Under the pieces are notes generated by a model that was not told the origin of the DNA, made no database searches, and saw only the letters and a list, made by a program, of their open reading frames with translations. Below, in pieces: positions 1 to 5,057 of a DNA stretch of 5,093 nt. The position numbers and the translations under genes were made by a program. How positions within the stretch are numbered: position 1 is the first letter of the stretch; each line of letters begins with the position of its first letter. Source of the stretch: Pseudomonadota bacterium (GTDB lineage Bacteria > Pseudomonadota > Alphaproteobacteria > Acetobacterales > Acetobacteraceae); the NCBI GenBank assembly GCA_021845835.1, contig JAJZVE010000409.1, forward strand, positions 1 to 5,093, read 5' to 3'.

Positions 1-356
1 GCCTTCTGGGCGAACCCCCGCTCCAACAGCCGGGCGCCGGCCACCGCCACGGCCGGCAGCGCGCCGCCCGGCCCATCGCCGGGCACCACCTCGCACGCAC
101 GCAGGCCGTAGCGGGCGGTGAGCGCCTCGCCCAGCGCCATGCAGGCGGCGATCGGGTGGTCGATGCGGAACCTGATCAGCTTCTCGGCCACCGCCAGCGC
201 CACCAGCCGCTGCGCCGCCTGGCGCGAGATGTTCAGCGCTGCCGCGATCTCGTCCTGCGTGCGGCCGGCGATGTAATAGAGCCACGCGGCGCGCGCCGCT
301 TGTTCCAGCCGTTCCTCCTGGTGCGCGCGGCGCCCGACGTCGGCATCGTCCGGCAT
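1..356 (-). CDS. SorC/DeoR-family sugar-binding transcriptional regulator, N-terminal part (cut by window edge)
   Basis: The first 118 codons of a transcriptional regulator read leftward out of the window. The ATG is at 356-354, preceded by a good Shine-Dalgarno (AAGGGGGG, minus strand, 367 to 360). The protein begins MPDDADVGRRAHQEERLEQA, followed by RAAWLYYIAGRTQDEIA and LNISRQAAQRLVALAV. This is the helix-turn-helix typical of SorC-type regulators, with helices at about residues 22-31, 33-40 and 44-54, followed by EKLIRFRIDHP, which leads into the effector domain. Residues 70-118 begin the sugar-phosphate-binding domain. Full-length members are usually a little over 300 residues, so about two thirds lies off the left edge. 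The family binds phosphorylated sugars or polyols and controls adjacent catabolic or ABC-transport genes, often also itself. The effector here is unknown. The gene is divergent from the acyltransferase pair. Family assignment is confident; the regulated genes are not visible. Confidence 0.88.
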   Translation of the reverse strand, partial: MPDDADVGRRAHQEERLEQAARAAWLYYIAGRTQDEIAAALNISRQAAQRLVALAVAEKLIRFRIDHPIAACMALGEALTARYGLRACEVVPGDGPGGALPAVAVAGARLLERGFAQK

Positions 357-389
357 GGCCCCCCCTTGGGCAGAACCGATCAAATGCCC

Positions 390-419
390 AATTTAGGAGC
401 AATCGTCGCGACGAAACAA
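390..419 (-). promoter_or_regulatory. Candidate sigma70 promoter of the SorC-type regulator
   Basis: On the minus strand a -35-like TTGTTT (419 to 414) is followed after 18 bp by a -10-like TAAATT (395 to 390). Initiation would fall near 383, giving a leader of roughly 27 nt that contains the Shine-Dalgarno of the regulator. This is the most A+T-rich stretch of the left half of the window. The -35 is a weak match (3 of 6) and the -10 a moderate one (4 of 6), so this is a candidate only. I see no convincing rightward promoter for the acyltransferases in the same gap. Confidence 0.4.
403..414. promoter_or_regulatory. Perfect 12-bp palindrome, possible operator
   Basis: TCGTCGCGACGA reads identically on both strands. 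It lies between the two divergent genes and within the spacer of the proposed regulator promoter, just touching its -35. A dyad here is what an autoregulatory operator would look like. No protein has been tied to it; the assignment to the adjacent SorC-type regulator is inference. Confidence 0.4.
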
Positions 420-434
420 CCCGGTGCTCGATCA

Positions 435-463
435 CCGCCGGGCTCCGTCTTTTCGCCCGGCGG
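435..463 (+). other. Stable hairpin in the leader of the acyltransferase operon
   Basis: CCGCCGGGC (435-443) and GCCCGGCGG (455-463) form a perfect 9-bp stem around an 11-nt loop rich in pyrimidines (TCCGTCTTTTC). The stem ends 21 nt before the ATG at 485. A second, weaker dyad, CGGTG/CACCG at 422-426 and 433-437, overlaps its left foot, so the two cannot both form fully. There is no T-run after the stem in either direction, so it does not look like an ordinary terminator. Its role is unknown. Confidence 0.5.
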
Positions 464-484
464 ACGCTGGGCTATGCGGCTGCG

Positions 485-1663
485 ATGACGGTCGCCACCC
501 GCCTCGACCCGCTGCCGGATCTGCCGCATGGCAGCGAACGGCGGTTCGGCCTCGACCTGCTGCGGGCAGTCGCCATCCTGCTCGTCATGCTGAGCCACTA
601 CGCCAACAACCTGTCGGCATGGTTCCACCTGCCGCCACCGTACCGGCTGTTCTTCGCCGGCGATCTCGGCGTGGAACTGTTCTTCGCACTCAGCGGCTTC
701 CTGATCGGCCGCATTCTGCTGCAGATCGCTGAGCGGGGGCCGACGCCGCACGACCTCGGGGTCTTTCTGGTGCGGCGCTGGATGCGCACGCTGCCGCTGT
801 ATTTCCTATGGCTCGGGGTGCTGTTCCTCTGCTTCCCGCCGTCGGCGCACGTGGCCGACCATGCGTGGCGGTTCGCCACGCTGACCCAGAACCTGCTGCA
901 GCCGATGCCGTCGGATTATTTCTTTGCCGTCTCCTGGTCGCTGACGGTGGAAGAATGGTTCTATCTGCTGTTCTCCATCGCCTTCCTCGGCACGACTTGC
1001 CTGCTGCGACGGGTGGGGGTGGCGCTGCTTCTCTGCCTGGCGGTGTTCATGCTGGGGCCGCTGGCGCTGCGGATGGCGCTGCTCGGGTTCGACCCCATCA
1101 GCCTCGACCGGAGCAAGGAAGTGTTCTTCCGTATAGACGAAATTGCCTATGGCGTCGCGACAGCCTGGCTGTTCGCGCGGCGCAGCATCATCTTCCGTTA
1201 TCCCCTGCTGCCCCTTCTGGCGGGGCTCGCGCTGATTGCGTCGGTCTGGTCCGGCCATCCACCGCTGCCGGGCTGGCTCTGGCCGTCGCTCACCTACAAT
1301 CTCACCGTCATCGGTTGCGCCCTGTGCCTGCCGGCGGCGCTGCGCCTGCGCAGTGCGGCCGCCTGGTTTGCGGCCCCGGTGCGCCGGCTGAGCGCTCAGT
1401 CCTATGCGCTGTATCTCATGCATGTGACGGTGATGTTCGATCTGGTACAGAACCAGTTGTGGGGCCCCGGGCACTTGGCCCCGCTGCCATCGGCGGCAAT
1501 CGCGATAGCGGGGCCGTTCCTGCTTTCTGCGCTCTCGTTCCGCTGGTTCGAGGCCCCGATCCTGCGGCTTCGGCCCACGGAACGGCGGAAAGTCACCAGT
1601 GGCGGCGCCGCGCCGGGGCCATCAGCGGCGCCGTCGATACTCGAAGGGAGCGGCATCCGGTGA
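485..1663 (+). CDS. Acyltransferase-3 family membrane O-acyltransferase (OafA/YrhL-like), first paralogue
   Basis: A 392-residue polytopic inner-membrane protein of the acyltransferase-3 family, which moves acyl groups, often acetyl, onto sugars of lipopolysaccharide, exopolysaccharide or other exported glycans. Visible hallmarks are GLDLLRAVAILLVMLSHY with R27 and H38 in the family's R-x10-H arrangement, the block GVELFFALSGFLIG (62-75), RRWMR (97-101, containing RxxR), SWSLTVEEWFYLLF (150-163), RIDEIAYG (216-223), YALYLMH ending at H313, and SFRWFEAP (351-358). About ten hydrophobic segments alternate with short loops. There is no C-terminal SGNH domain, only a roughly 30-residue hydrophilic tail rich in Pro, Gly and Ala. 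The start is the first in-frame ATG and fits the family N-terminus, but no good Shine-Dalgarno precedes it. The gene lies 76 bp upstream of its paralogue and is probably cotranscribed with it. Substrate unknown. Confidence 0.92.
   Translation: MTVATRLDPLPDLPHGSERRFGLDLLRAVAILLVMLSHYANNLSAWFHLPPPYRLFFAGDLGVELFFALSGFLIGRILLQIAERGPTPHDLGVFLVRRWMRTLPLYFLWLGVLFLCFPPSAHVADHAWRFATLTQNLLQPMPSDYFFAVSWSLTVEEWFYLLFSIAFLGTTCLLRRVGVALLLCLAVFMLGPLALRMALLGFDPISLDRSKEVFFRIDEIAYGVATAWLFARRSIIFRYPLLPLLAGLALIASVWSGHPPLPGWLWPSLTYNLTVIGCALCLPAALRLRSAAAWFAAPVRRLSAQSYALYLMHVTVMFDLVQNQLWGPGHLAPLPSAAIAIAGPFLLSALSFRWFEAPILRLRPTERRKVTSGGAAPGPSAAPSILEGSGIR
680..709 (+). repeat. Conserved DNA block shared with the second acyltransferase (copy at 1890-1919)
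   Basis: This 30-nt block, encoding FFALSGFLIG, matches 1890-1919 with only two differences. The offset between copies is 1210 bp. A 27-nt block at 953-979 (EWFYLLFSI) matches 2163-2189 with a single difference at exactly the same 1210-bp offset, and so does GTTGCGCACG/GATGCGCACG at 1991/781. The stretch 680-979 is therefore aligned to 1890-2189 with no net insertion or deletion. These are traces of tandem duplication or strong constraint rather than a separate mobile repeat. Confidence 0.8.
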
Positions 1664-1714
1664 TGCAGGGCATGAACGGCGCCGCCTATCGCTCCCCCCG
1701 GCCATGCGCGGCAT

Positions 1715-1738
1715 CGGCCCGCGTCGGGCCGCGCGGCC
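1715..1738 (+). other. Overlapping hairpin and palindrome directly before the second acyltransferase start
   Basis: CGGCCCG (1715-1721) and CGGGCCG (1725-1731) form a 7-bp stem with a 3-nt loop. GGCCGCGCGGCC (1727-1738) is a perfect 12-bp palindrome that overlaps the right arm. Together they fill the place where a Shine-Dalgarno for the ATG at 1740 should be, and none is seen. This suggests that initiation there is weak or depends on ribosomes arriving from the upstream gene. Confidence 0.5.
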
Positions 1739-1739
1739 G

Positions 1740-2804
1740 ATGAAGGAGCGCAACCCCGGATTGGACATTGCCCGTTTCCTGGCGGTGATGTGCGTGGTTG
1801 CGACCCACACTGCGGCAGGCTTGCTGCCGCTGAACGGGATACGTGCGCCGGCGGCGGTGCTGCCGGCTGCGTATTTCGGGGTCGAGTTGTTCTTCGTACT
1901 CAGCGGATTCCTGATCGGCGGCCTGTTGTTCGAGATCCTGCGGATCGATCCGTCGCCGCGCGCCTGGCGGGCCTTCATGCTGCGCCGATGGTTGCGCACG
2001 CTGCCACTTTACTTCGCCTGGCTGCTGCTGCTGCCGCAGCTGATCCCGTCGCCGCCACATCTGCTCTGGCACCAGTTGCAGTACGCAGTGATGCTGCAGA
2101 ACCTGGCCTGGCCGATGCCGCACGACCGCTGGTTCAACGAATCCTGGTCGCTCGCCATCGAGGAATGGTTCTACCTGCTGTTCTCCATCACGGTGATCGC
2201 CGCTGTCCGGCTGACGCGGCGGCAGGGGGCGGCGTGGATCGTGATCGGCGCATTCATTCTTGTTCCGGCGCTCGTCCGCCTTTCATGGTCATCCCGTTTC
2301 GGCGCTGAGTCGTATCACGTCGTGGTGCTGCGGCTGGATGCAATTGCATACGGCGTCGCCCTGGCCGGGCTTCGGCACCGTGACCATGCCATCTTTCGCC
2401 ATCCCCGCTCCGCCCTGCTGGTCGGACTGGCGCTGGTAGGACTGCTCTGGGCGCAGGAGATTCGTGGTCCGTTCCTGCCGCTGGCACCGCTGTTCTGGCT
2501 CAACATCAAGCTGGTGGTGACCTCGGTTGCGCTGTGCCTGGTGCTGGTCGGGCTGGTACAGATCCGCCCACATCTTGGACCGTTTGGCGCCGTCGTCGGT
2601 GCCGGTGCGCGAATCTCCTACGGCATTTACATCATGCATCTGGCCCTGTTCGAGGGCATGATCGGCGTGGCCGTTCGCTACCACCTGGGCCACGCGGCGG
2701 GGACGGTCGCGGCCCTGGTGCTGTCCTTCCTTTTGCCCGCACTCTCATTCCGCTTCATCGAGTCGCCTTTGCTCGCCCTGCGTCCACGACAGTTCGCTTC
2801 GTAA
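1740..2804 (+). CDS. Acyltransferase-3 family membrane O-acyltransferase (OafA/YrhL-like), second paralogue
   Basis: A 354-residue polytopic membrane acyltransferase, clearly paralogous to its upstream neighbour. It has GLDIARFLAVMCVVATH with R12 and H23 in the R-x10-H arrangement, GVELFFVLSGFLIGG (47-61), RRWLR (82-86), ESWSLAIEEWFYLLF (134-148), RLDAIAYG (198-205), YGIYIMH ending at H300, and SFRFIESP (336-343). It too lacks an SGNH domain, and it lacks the upstream protein's C-terminal tail. The frame stays open back to a GTG at 1599, inside the upstream gene, but that extension is arginine-rich and absent from the paralogue, so ATG 1740 is preferred. ATG 1704 is an alternative. The only strong Shine-Dalgarno-like string, AAGGAG at 1743-1748, lies inside the coding region; a TTG at 1761 would be 12 nt after it but would remove the conserved GL before DIAR. 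Acyl donor and acceptor are unknown. Confidence 0.9.
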   Translation: MKERNPGLDIARFLAVMCVVATHTAAGLLPLNGIRAPAAVLPAAYFGVELFFVLSGFLIGGLLFEILRIDPSPRAWRAFMLRRWLRTLPLYFAWLLLLPQLIPSPPHLLWHQLQYAVMLQNLAWPMPHDRWFNESWSLAIEEWFYLLFSITVIAAVRLTRRQGAAWIVIGAFILVPALVRLSWSSRFGAESYHVVVLRLDAIAYGVALAGLRHRDHAIFRHPRSALLVGLALVGLLWAQEIRGPFLPLAPLFWLNIKLVVTSVALCLVLVGLVQIRPHLGPFGAVVGAGARISYGIYIMHLALFEGMIGVAVRYHLGHAAGTVAALVLSFLLPALSFRFIESPLLALRPRQFAS

Positions 2805-3070
2805 GGCATGACCGTGGAAGGCGGATACATCGCACCGCGACCGACACGTGGCCGCCTGACCCCAAGCATTGGCTTCCCGCGGAGAACGCGGCGCATTTTG
2901 CGGCTGCGGAGCCCGGGCGCCTGCCGTTTGGAGCCTTTGCGGTGCCGGGGTGCATCGCGATGGGCGTGTCGGCGGCTGGTTTGTGTCGCGGGATTGCGTA
3001 CCGCCGCCCCACCAGCCGGGCGTCGCAGACAGCGATACGAACGCCACGCAACCGGCTGCTGGTCCGAATG
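2805..3070. other. Intergenic region with no convincing gene
   Basis: This stretch lies between the second acyltransferase and the end of the convergent beta-roll gene. Open frames here give low-complexity Arg/Pro/Ala-rich translations with no family signature on either strand, and none has a credible ribosome binding site. The only possible signal is a weak stem CCGCG/CGCGG at 2877-2881 and 2887-2891, followed four bases later by TTTT (2896-2899). It could terminate the acyltransferase operon about 70 bp after its stop, but the stem is short. Confidence 0.5.
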
Positions 3071-3105
3071 CACAAACAAAACGGGCCTGCCAGAACGGCA
3101 GGCCC
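3071..3105 (-). terminator. Rho-independent terminator of the beta-roll protein gene
   Basis: GGGCCTGCC (3083-3091) and GGCAGGCCC (3097-3105) form a perfect 9-bp, G+C-rich stem with a 5-nt loop. Read on the minus strand, the stem is followed directly by GTTTTGTTTGTG (3082 to 3071), the T-rich tail of an intrinsic terminator. It lies about 50 nt past the stop of the minus-strand gene. On the plus strand only TTCCTGG follows, so it is much weaker for transcription from the left. Confidence 0.88.
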
Positions 3106-3106
3106 T

Positions 3107-3117
3107 TCCTGGTAAGG
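3107..3117. repeat. 11-bp inverted repeat, copy in the 3'UTR of the beta-roll gene (partner 4633-4643)
   Basis: TCCTGGTAAGG on the plus strand here is the exact reverse complement of 4633-4643. In the minus-strand mRNA this copy reads CCUUACCAGGA. It occupies most of the 17-nt linker (3122 to 3106) between the two 3' hairpins, so it should be single-stranded. Its partner in the same mRNA contains the Shine-Dalgarno core. See the findings. Confidence 0.75.
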
Positions 3118-3122
3118 ATACT

Positions 3123-3145
3123 CGCCACCGGCGCTGCCGGTGGCG
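3123..3145 (-). other. First 3'UTR hairpin of the beta-roll gene
   Basis: CGCCACCGGC (3123-3132) and GCCGGTGGCG (3136-3145) form a perfect 10-bp stem with a 3-nt loop, starting 9 nt after the minus-strand stop codon. No T-run follows, so it is unlikely to terminate by itself. It could protect the mRNA 3' end or, with the terminator beyond it, frame the linker that carries the repeat at 3107-3117. Confidence 0.7.
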
Positions 3146-3154
3146 ATGTTGCCG

Positions 3155-4624
3155 TCAGACGTTGGCGATCGTCGTCGGCTTGTTGCCGGTGAAGGTGACA
3201 GTCGTGCCATCCGGCAGCGTGAAGCTGTTGCCCGACGCGAGGGCGGACTGGGCCGCCGCCGCGACCGTCGCGCCGTAACCAGAAGCGCCGCCAGCCGGGC
3301 TGAGGTCCAGGATGTCGGTGGACTGCCAGTTGGCGATGGTCAGGGTATGCGTGACATGCGACAGGCCGAACAGGTCCGCCGAGAACAGCGCGACGCCGTC
3401 ATGGCCCGCGTTGGACATGGTCAGCGTCGCATTGCCTGCGAACACACCGCCGTCCAAAGCCAGGAAGTTGGAACCGCCGCTGCTGTTGGTAATGTCAATC
3501 GCACTGTTGTTGCCGTTGACGATGTAAGCAGCGCTGCCGAGCGACGCCGACGAGGTGATCGTCTCGTTGCTGAGACCCCAGATCGTCGCCTTGCCCGTGC
3601 TGTCGTTGCCGGTGATCGTGTCGGCGCCACCGCCGCCCAGGAACACCATGTTGCTGCCGCTCGACAGGCTGACGTAGCTGCCGCCGGTGTTGCCATACAT
3701 GGTTTCATTGGCAGCGGTGTAGATCGTGCTGGTGCCCTTGCCGGCCACCAGGAAGCTGCTGCTCGTGCTCGCGCTGTTGCCGTAGTAGATCACGCCGCCC
3801 ACGCCCGGCGCCGAACCGGCCGCGAAGATCGTGTCGGCACCGGCCCCGCCGTGGATCGTCTGCACGCCCGCCGAGTTGGCGCCCGCAACGGTTTCCTGCC
3901 CGGCGGCGCTGCCCAGCGTGATCGAGTCGCCGGCCGCGCTCGCCCAGTATTCGCCGCTGCCGGCGGTCTGGGTGAAGGTGTTGCCACCAGGGCCGGCAAC
4001 GAACGTCGCGTTGCCACCAGACTGCATGAAGTTGGCGGAGCCGTTCATGTAGGCAATCAGCGTGGCCGTGCCATCGACCGATACCGACTGCTTCGAACCG
4101 GCCCCCTGCGTGGTCGCCGCGCTGTTCAGCGTGCTGGAGCCGCTGTCGAACGAATAGACCTGCCCTTCGCCCGAGCCCATGACGTTCTCGCCGGCGTCGG
4201 CAACGGCGATGTGCGCCCCGGGGGTGGAGTCGTTGATGACGCCGGTAACCGAACCGGTGCCGTTGGCGATGACCGTACCGGCGGGGCCGGTATAGTTCAG
4301 CCCGTTGCCGCCGATGATCGCCGTGAGCGAGTCGGCGCCGGTCAGCGTGCCGGTGCCGTCGTAGACGACCGCCGTGTAGCCGACAGGGATCTGAATGACA
4401 CCGGTATCGGTGGCAGGGATCGTCAGGACCTGGTTTGCCCCGGCGGTCGCCGCCGGCAGGGTAATCGGCGCGGTTGCCGACCCGGCCGAGACAGCGGCCG
4501 GAACCGTCACCAACGTCGACCCGGCGGTAATCGACGCAATCTGCTGCAGCAGCGTATTCGCCAGCGTACCTGTCGTCGTGACCGATACGTTGCCGACCGA
4601 TACGACCGTGCCGTTCGAGGCCAT
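3155..4624 (-). CDS. Beta-strand-repeat, RTX-like protein, probably secreted by a type I system
   Basis: A 489-residue protein made almost wholly of Gly, Ala, Ser, Thr, Asn and Val, with no arginine or cysteine, four lysines and 24 acidic residues, so very acidic. Two canonical RTX nonapeptides (GGxGxDxUx) are present: GGAGADTIF (259-267) and GGGGADTIT (330-338). Degenerate versions occur around 211-218 (GPGGNTFT), 232-236 (GDSIT) and 295-302 (GKGTSTIY). Several of these are spaced near multiples of 18 residues, one turn of a calcium-binding beta-roll. The C-terminus (about 420-489), with TLTIANWQSTDILDLS and later FTLPDGTTVTFTG, resembles C-terminal ends of type I-secreted proteins; no N-terminal signal peptide is seen. 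ABC exporter genes are not in the window. The N-terminal 150 residues are beta-rich and unrecognised. A structural, adhesive or S-layer-like role is inference. The gene stands alone with its own promoter and terminator. Confidence 0.8.
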   Translation of the reverse strand: MASNGTVVSVGNVSVTTTGTLANTLLQQIASITAGSTLVTVPAAVSAGSATAPITLPAATAGANQVLTIPATDTGVIQIPVGYTAVVYDGTGTLTGADSLTAIIGGNGLNYTGPAGTVIANGTGSVTGVINDSTPGAHIAVADAGENVMGSGEGQVYSFDSGSSTLNSAATTQGAGSKQSVSVDGTATLIAYMNGSANFMQSGGNATFVAGPGGNTFTQTAGSGEYWASAAGDSITLGSAAGQETVAGANSAGVQTIHGGAGADTIFAAGSAPGVGGVIYYGNSASTSSSFLVAGKGTSTIYTAANETMYGNTGGSYVSLSSGSNMVFLGGGGADTITGNDSTGKATIWGLSNETITSSASLGSAAYIVNGNNSAIDITNSSGGSNFLALDGGVFAGNATLTMSNAGHDGVALFSADLFGLSHVTHTLTIANWQSTDILDLSPAGGASGYGATVAAAAQSALASGNSFTLPDGTTVTFTGNKPTTIANV

Positions 4625-4630
4625 CTCGCA

Positions 4631-4637
4631 CCCCTTA
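4631..4637 (-). promoter_or_regulatory. Shine-Dalgarno of the beta-roll gene
   Basis: On the minus strand TAAGGGG (4637 to 4631) precedes the ATG at 4624 with a 6-nt spacer. The longer string TAAGGGGTG is one base short of the ideal TAAGGAGGTG. It fixes the start at 4624. Its TAAGG core is part of the 11-nt element complementary to the 3'UTR, so its accessibility may be regulated. Confidence 0.75.
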
Positions 4638-4643
4638 CCAGGA
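4633..4643. repeat. 11-bp inverted repeat, copy in the 5' leader of the beta-roll gene (partner 3107-3117)
   Basis: CCTTACCAGGA on the plus strand; in the minus-strand mRNA it reads UCCUGGUAAGG, ending within the Shine-Dalgarno. It is perfectly complementary to the 3'UTR copy, and a G-U pair could extend the duplex to 12. The two copies bracket the whole coding sequence with the promoter and terminator outside them. Confidence 0.75.
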
Positions 4644-4668
4644 GAAGTGGTGAAGTTTTGTGAGCCCC

Positions 4669-4697
4669 TCTCTACCGCGGGAAGCGATCCGTGTCAA
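4669..4697 (-). promoter_or_regulatory. Sigma70-like promoter of the beta-roll gene
   Basis: On the minus strand a perfect -35 TTGACA (4697 to 4692) is separated by exactly 17 bp from TAGAGA (4674 to 4669), which keeps the T, A and A at positions 1, 2 and 4 of the -10. Initiation would fall near 4662, giving a leader of about 38 nt that ends with the Shine-Dalgarno. Position, spacing and strand all fit. Confidence 0.65.
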
Positions 4698-4974
4698 AGC
4701 TTATTCCGCCGCCGGCCCATCCCGAAATTTTCGTCCGCTCGTTCGCTCCCAAGCCGGTTTTCCACGCAGTTTCAATACATTGCCAGAACATGCCACCTTC
4801 TGGTCGGGCCGCCTGACGCGCGGCGACCTGATCAAAGCCGCGGCATTGCCCCCCGTTCTACAGCCAACGGTTGAGAGCAGAGCGCGGATGACGCCGGGGC
4901 GCACCACCGCGACGGAACACCCGCGCATGGCACGACTGCCACCACGCCTCCCGGTTGCACGCTACTGTACACTT

Positions 4975-5031
4975 GGCGCATCCAGCAGCAGCGCAGCGGG
5001 TGAGCGCGTGATCGCGCGAGGCGGATGCGCC
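4975..5031. repeat. 9-bp inverted repeat enclosing a small dyad
   Basis: GGCGCATCC (4975-4983) and GGATGCGCC (5023-5031) are perfect inverted copies 39 bp apart. Between them GCGCG (5004-5008) and CGCGC (5013-5017) form an inner 5-bp stem with the loop TGAT. The right arm shares three bases (5029-5031) with the next, stronger dyad. Confidence 0.6.
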
Positions 5032-5057
5032 GCGGCGCGTGAATCACGCGCCGCGGC
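5029..5057. repeat. Perfect 14-bp inverted repeat (long G+C-rich hairpin)
   Basis: GCCGCGGCGCGTGA (5029-5042) and TCACGCGCCGCGGC (5044-5057) are exact inverted copies around a single base. As RNA this gives a stem of about 12 bp with a small loop, one of the most stable hairpins in the window. It has no T-run on either side, so it is not a textbook terminator. It could be a Rho-assisted terminator for a leftward gene entering from the right, a protein-binding dyad, or part of a structured RNA. Confidence 0.65.

Noticed and set aside
806..1474. 222-codon minus-strand open frame inside the first acyltransferase
   Set aside because: An antisense shadow of a clear membrane-protein gene. Its translation is Gln/Arg/Pro-rich and has no recognisable domain.
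1599..1739. GTG 1599 start extending the second acyltransferase by 47 residues
   Set aside because: The extension overlaps the upstream gene, is Arg-rich and is absent from the paralogue, whose conserved N-terminus aligns to the ATG 1740 start.
2877..2899. Weak stem-plus-TTTT as terminator of the acyltransferase operon
   Set aside because: The stem is only 5 bp and four bases separate it from a short T-run, so it is not annotated as a terminator; it is mentioned under the intergenic entry.
2808..3278. 156-codon plus-strand open frame after the second acyltransferase
   Set aside because: Arg-rich, low-complexity translation. It runs through the terminator hairpins and into the 3' end of the convergent gene, with no ribosome binding site or family resemblance.
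3140..4663. 507-codon plus-strand open frame opposite the beta-roll gene
   Set aside because: It shares codon phase with the minus-strand gene, so its stops would need TTA, CTA or TCA codons in that gene, which are rare at high G+C. The translation is a low-complexity Arg/Gly/Ala string with no family features, whereas the minus strand gives coherent RTX-like motifs, a promoter, a Shine-Dalgarno and a terminator.
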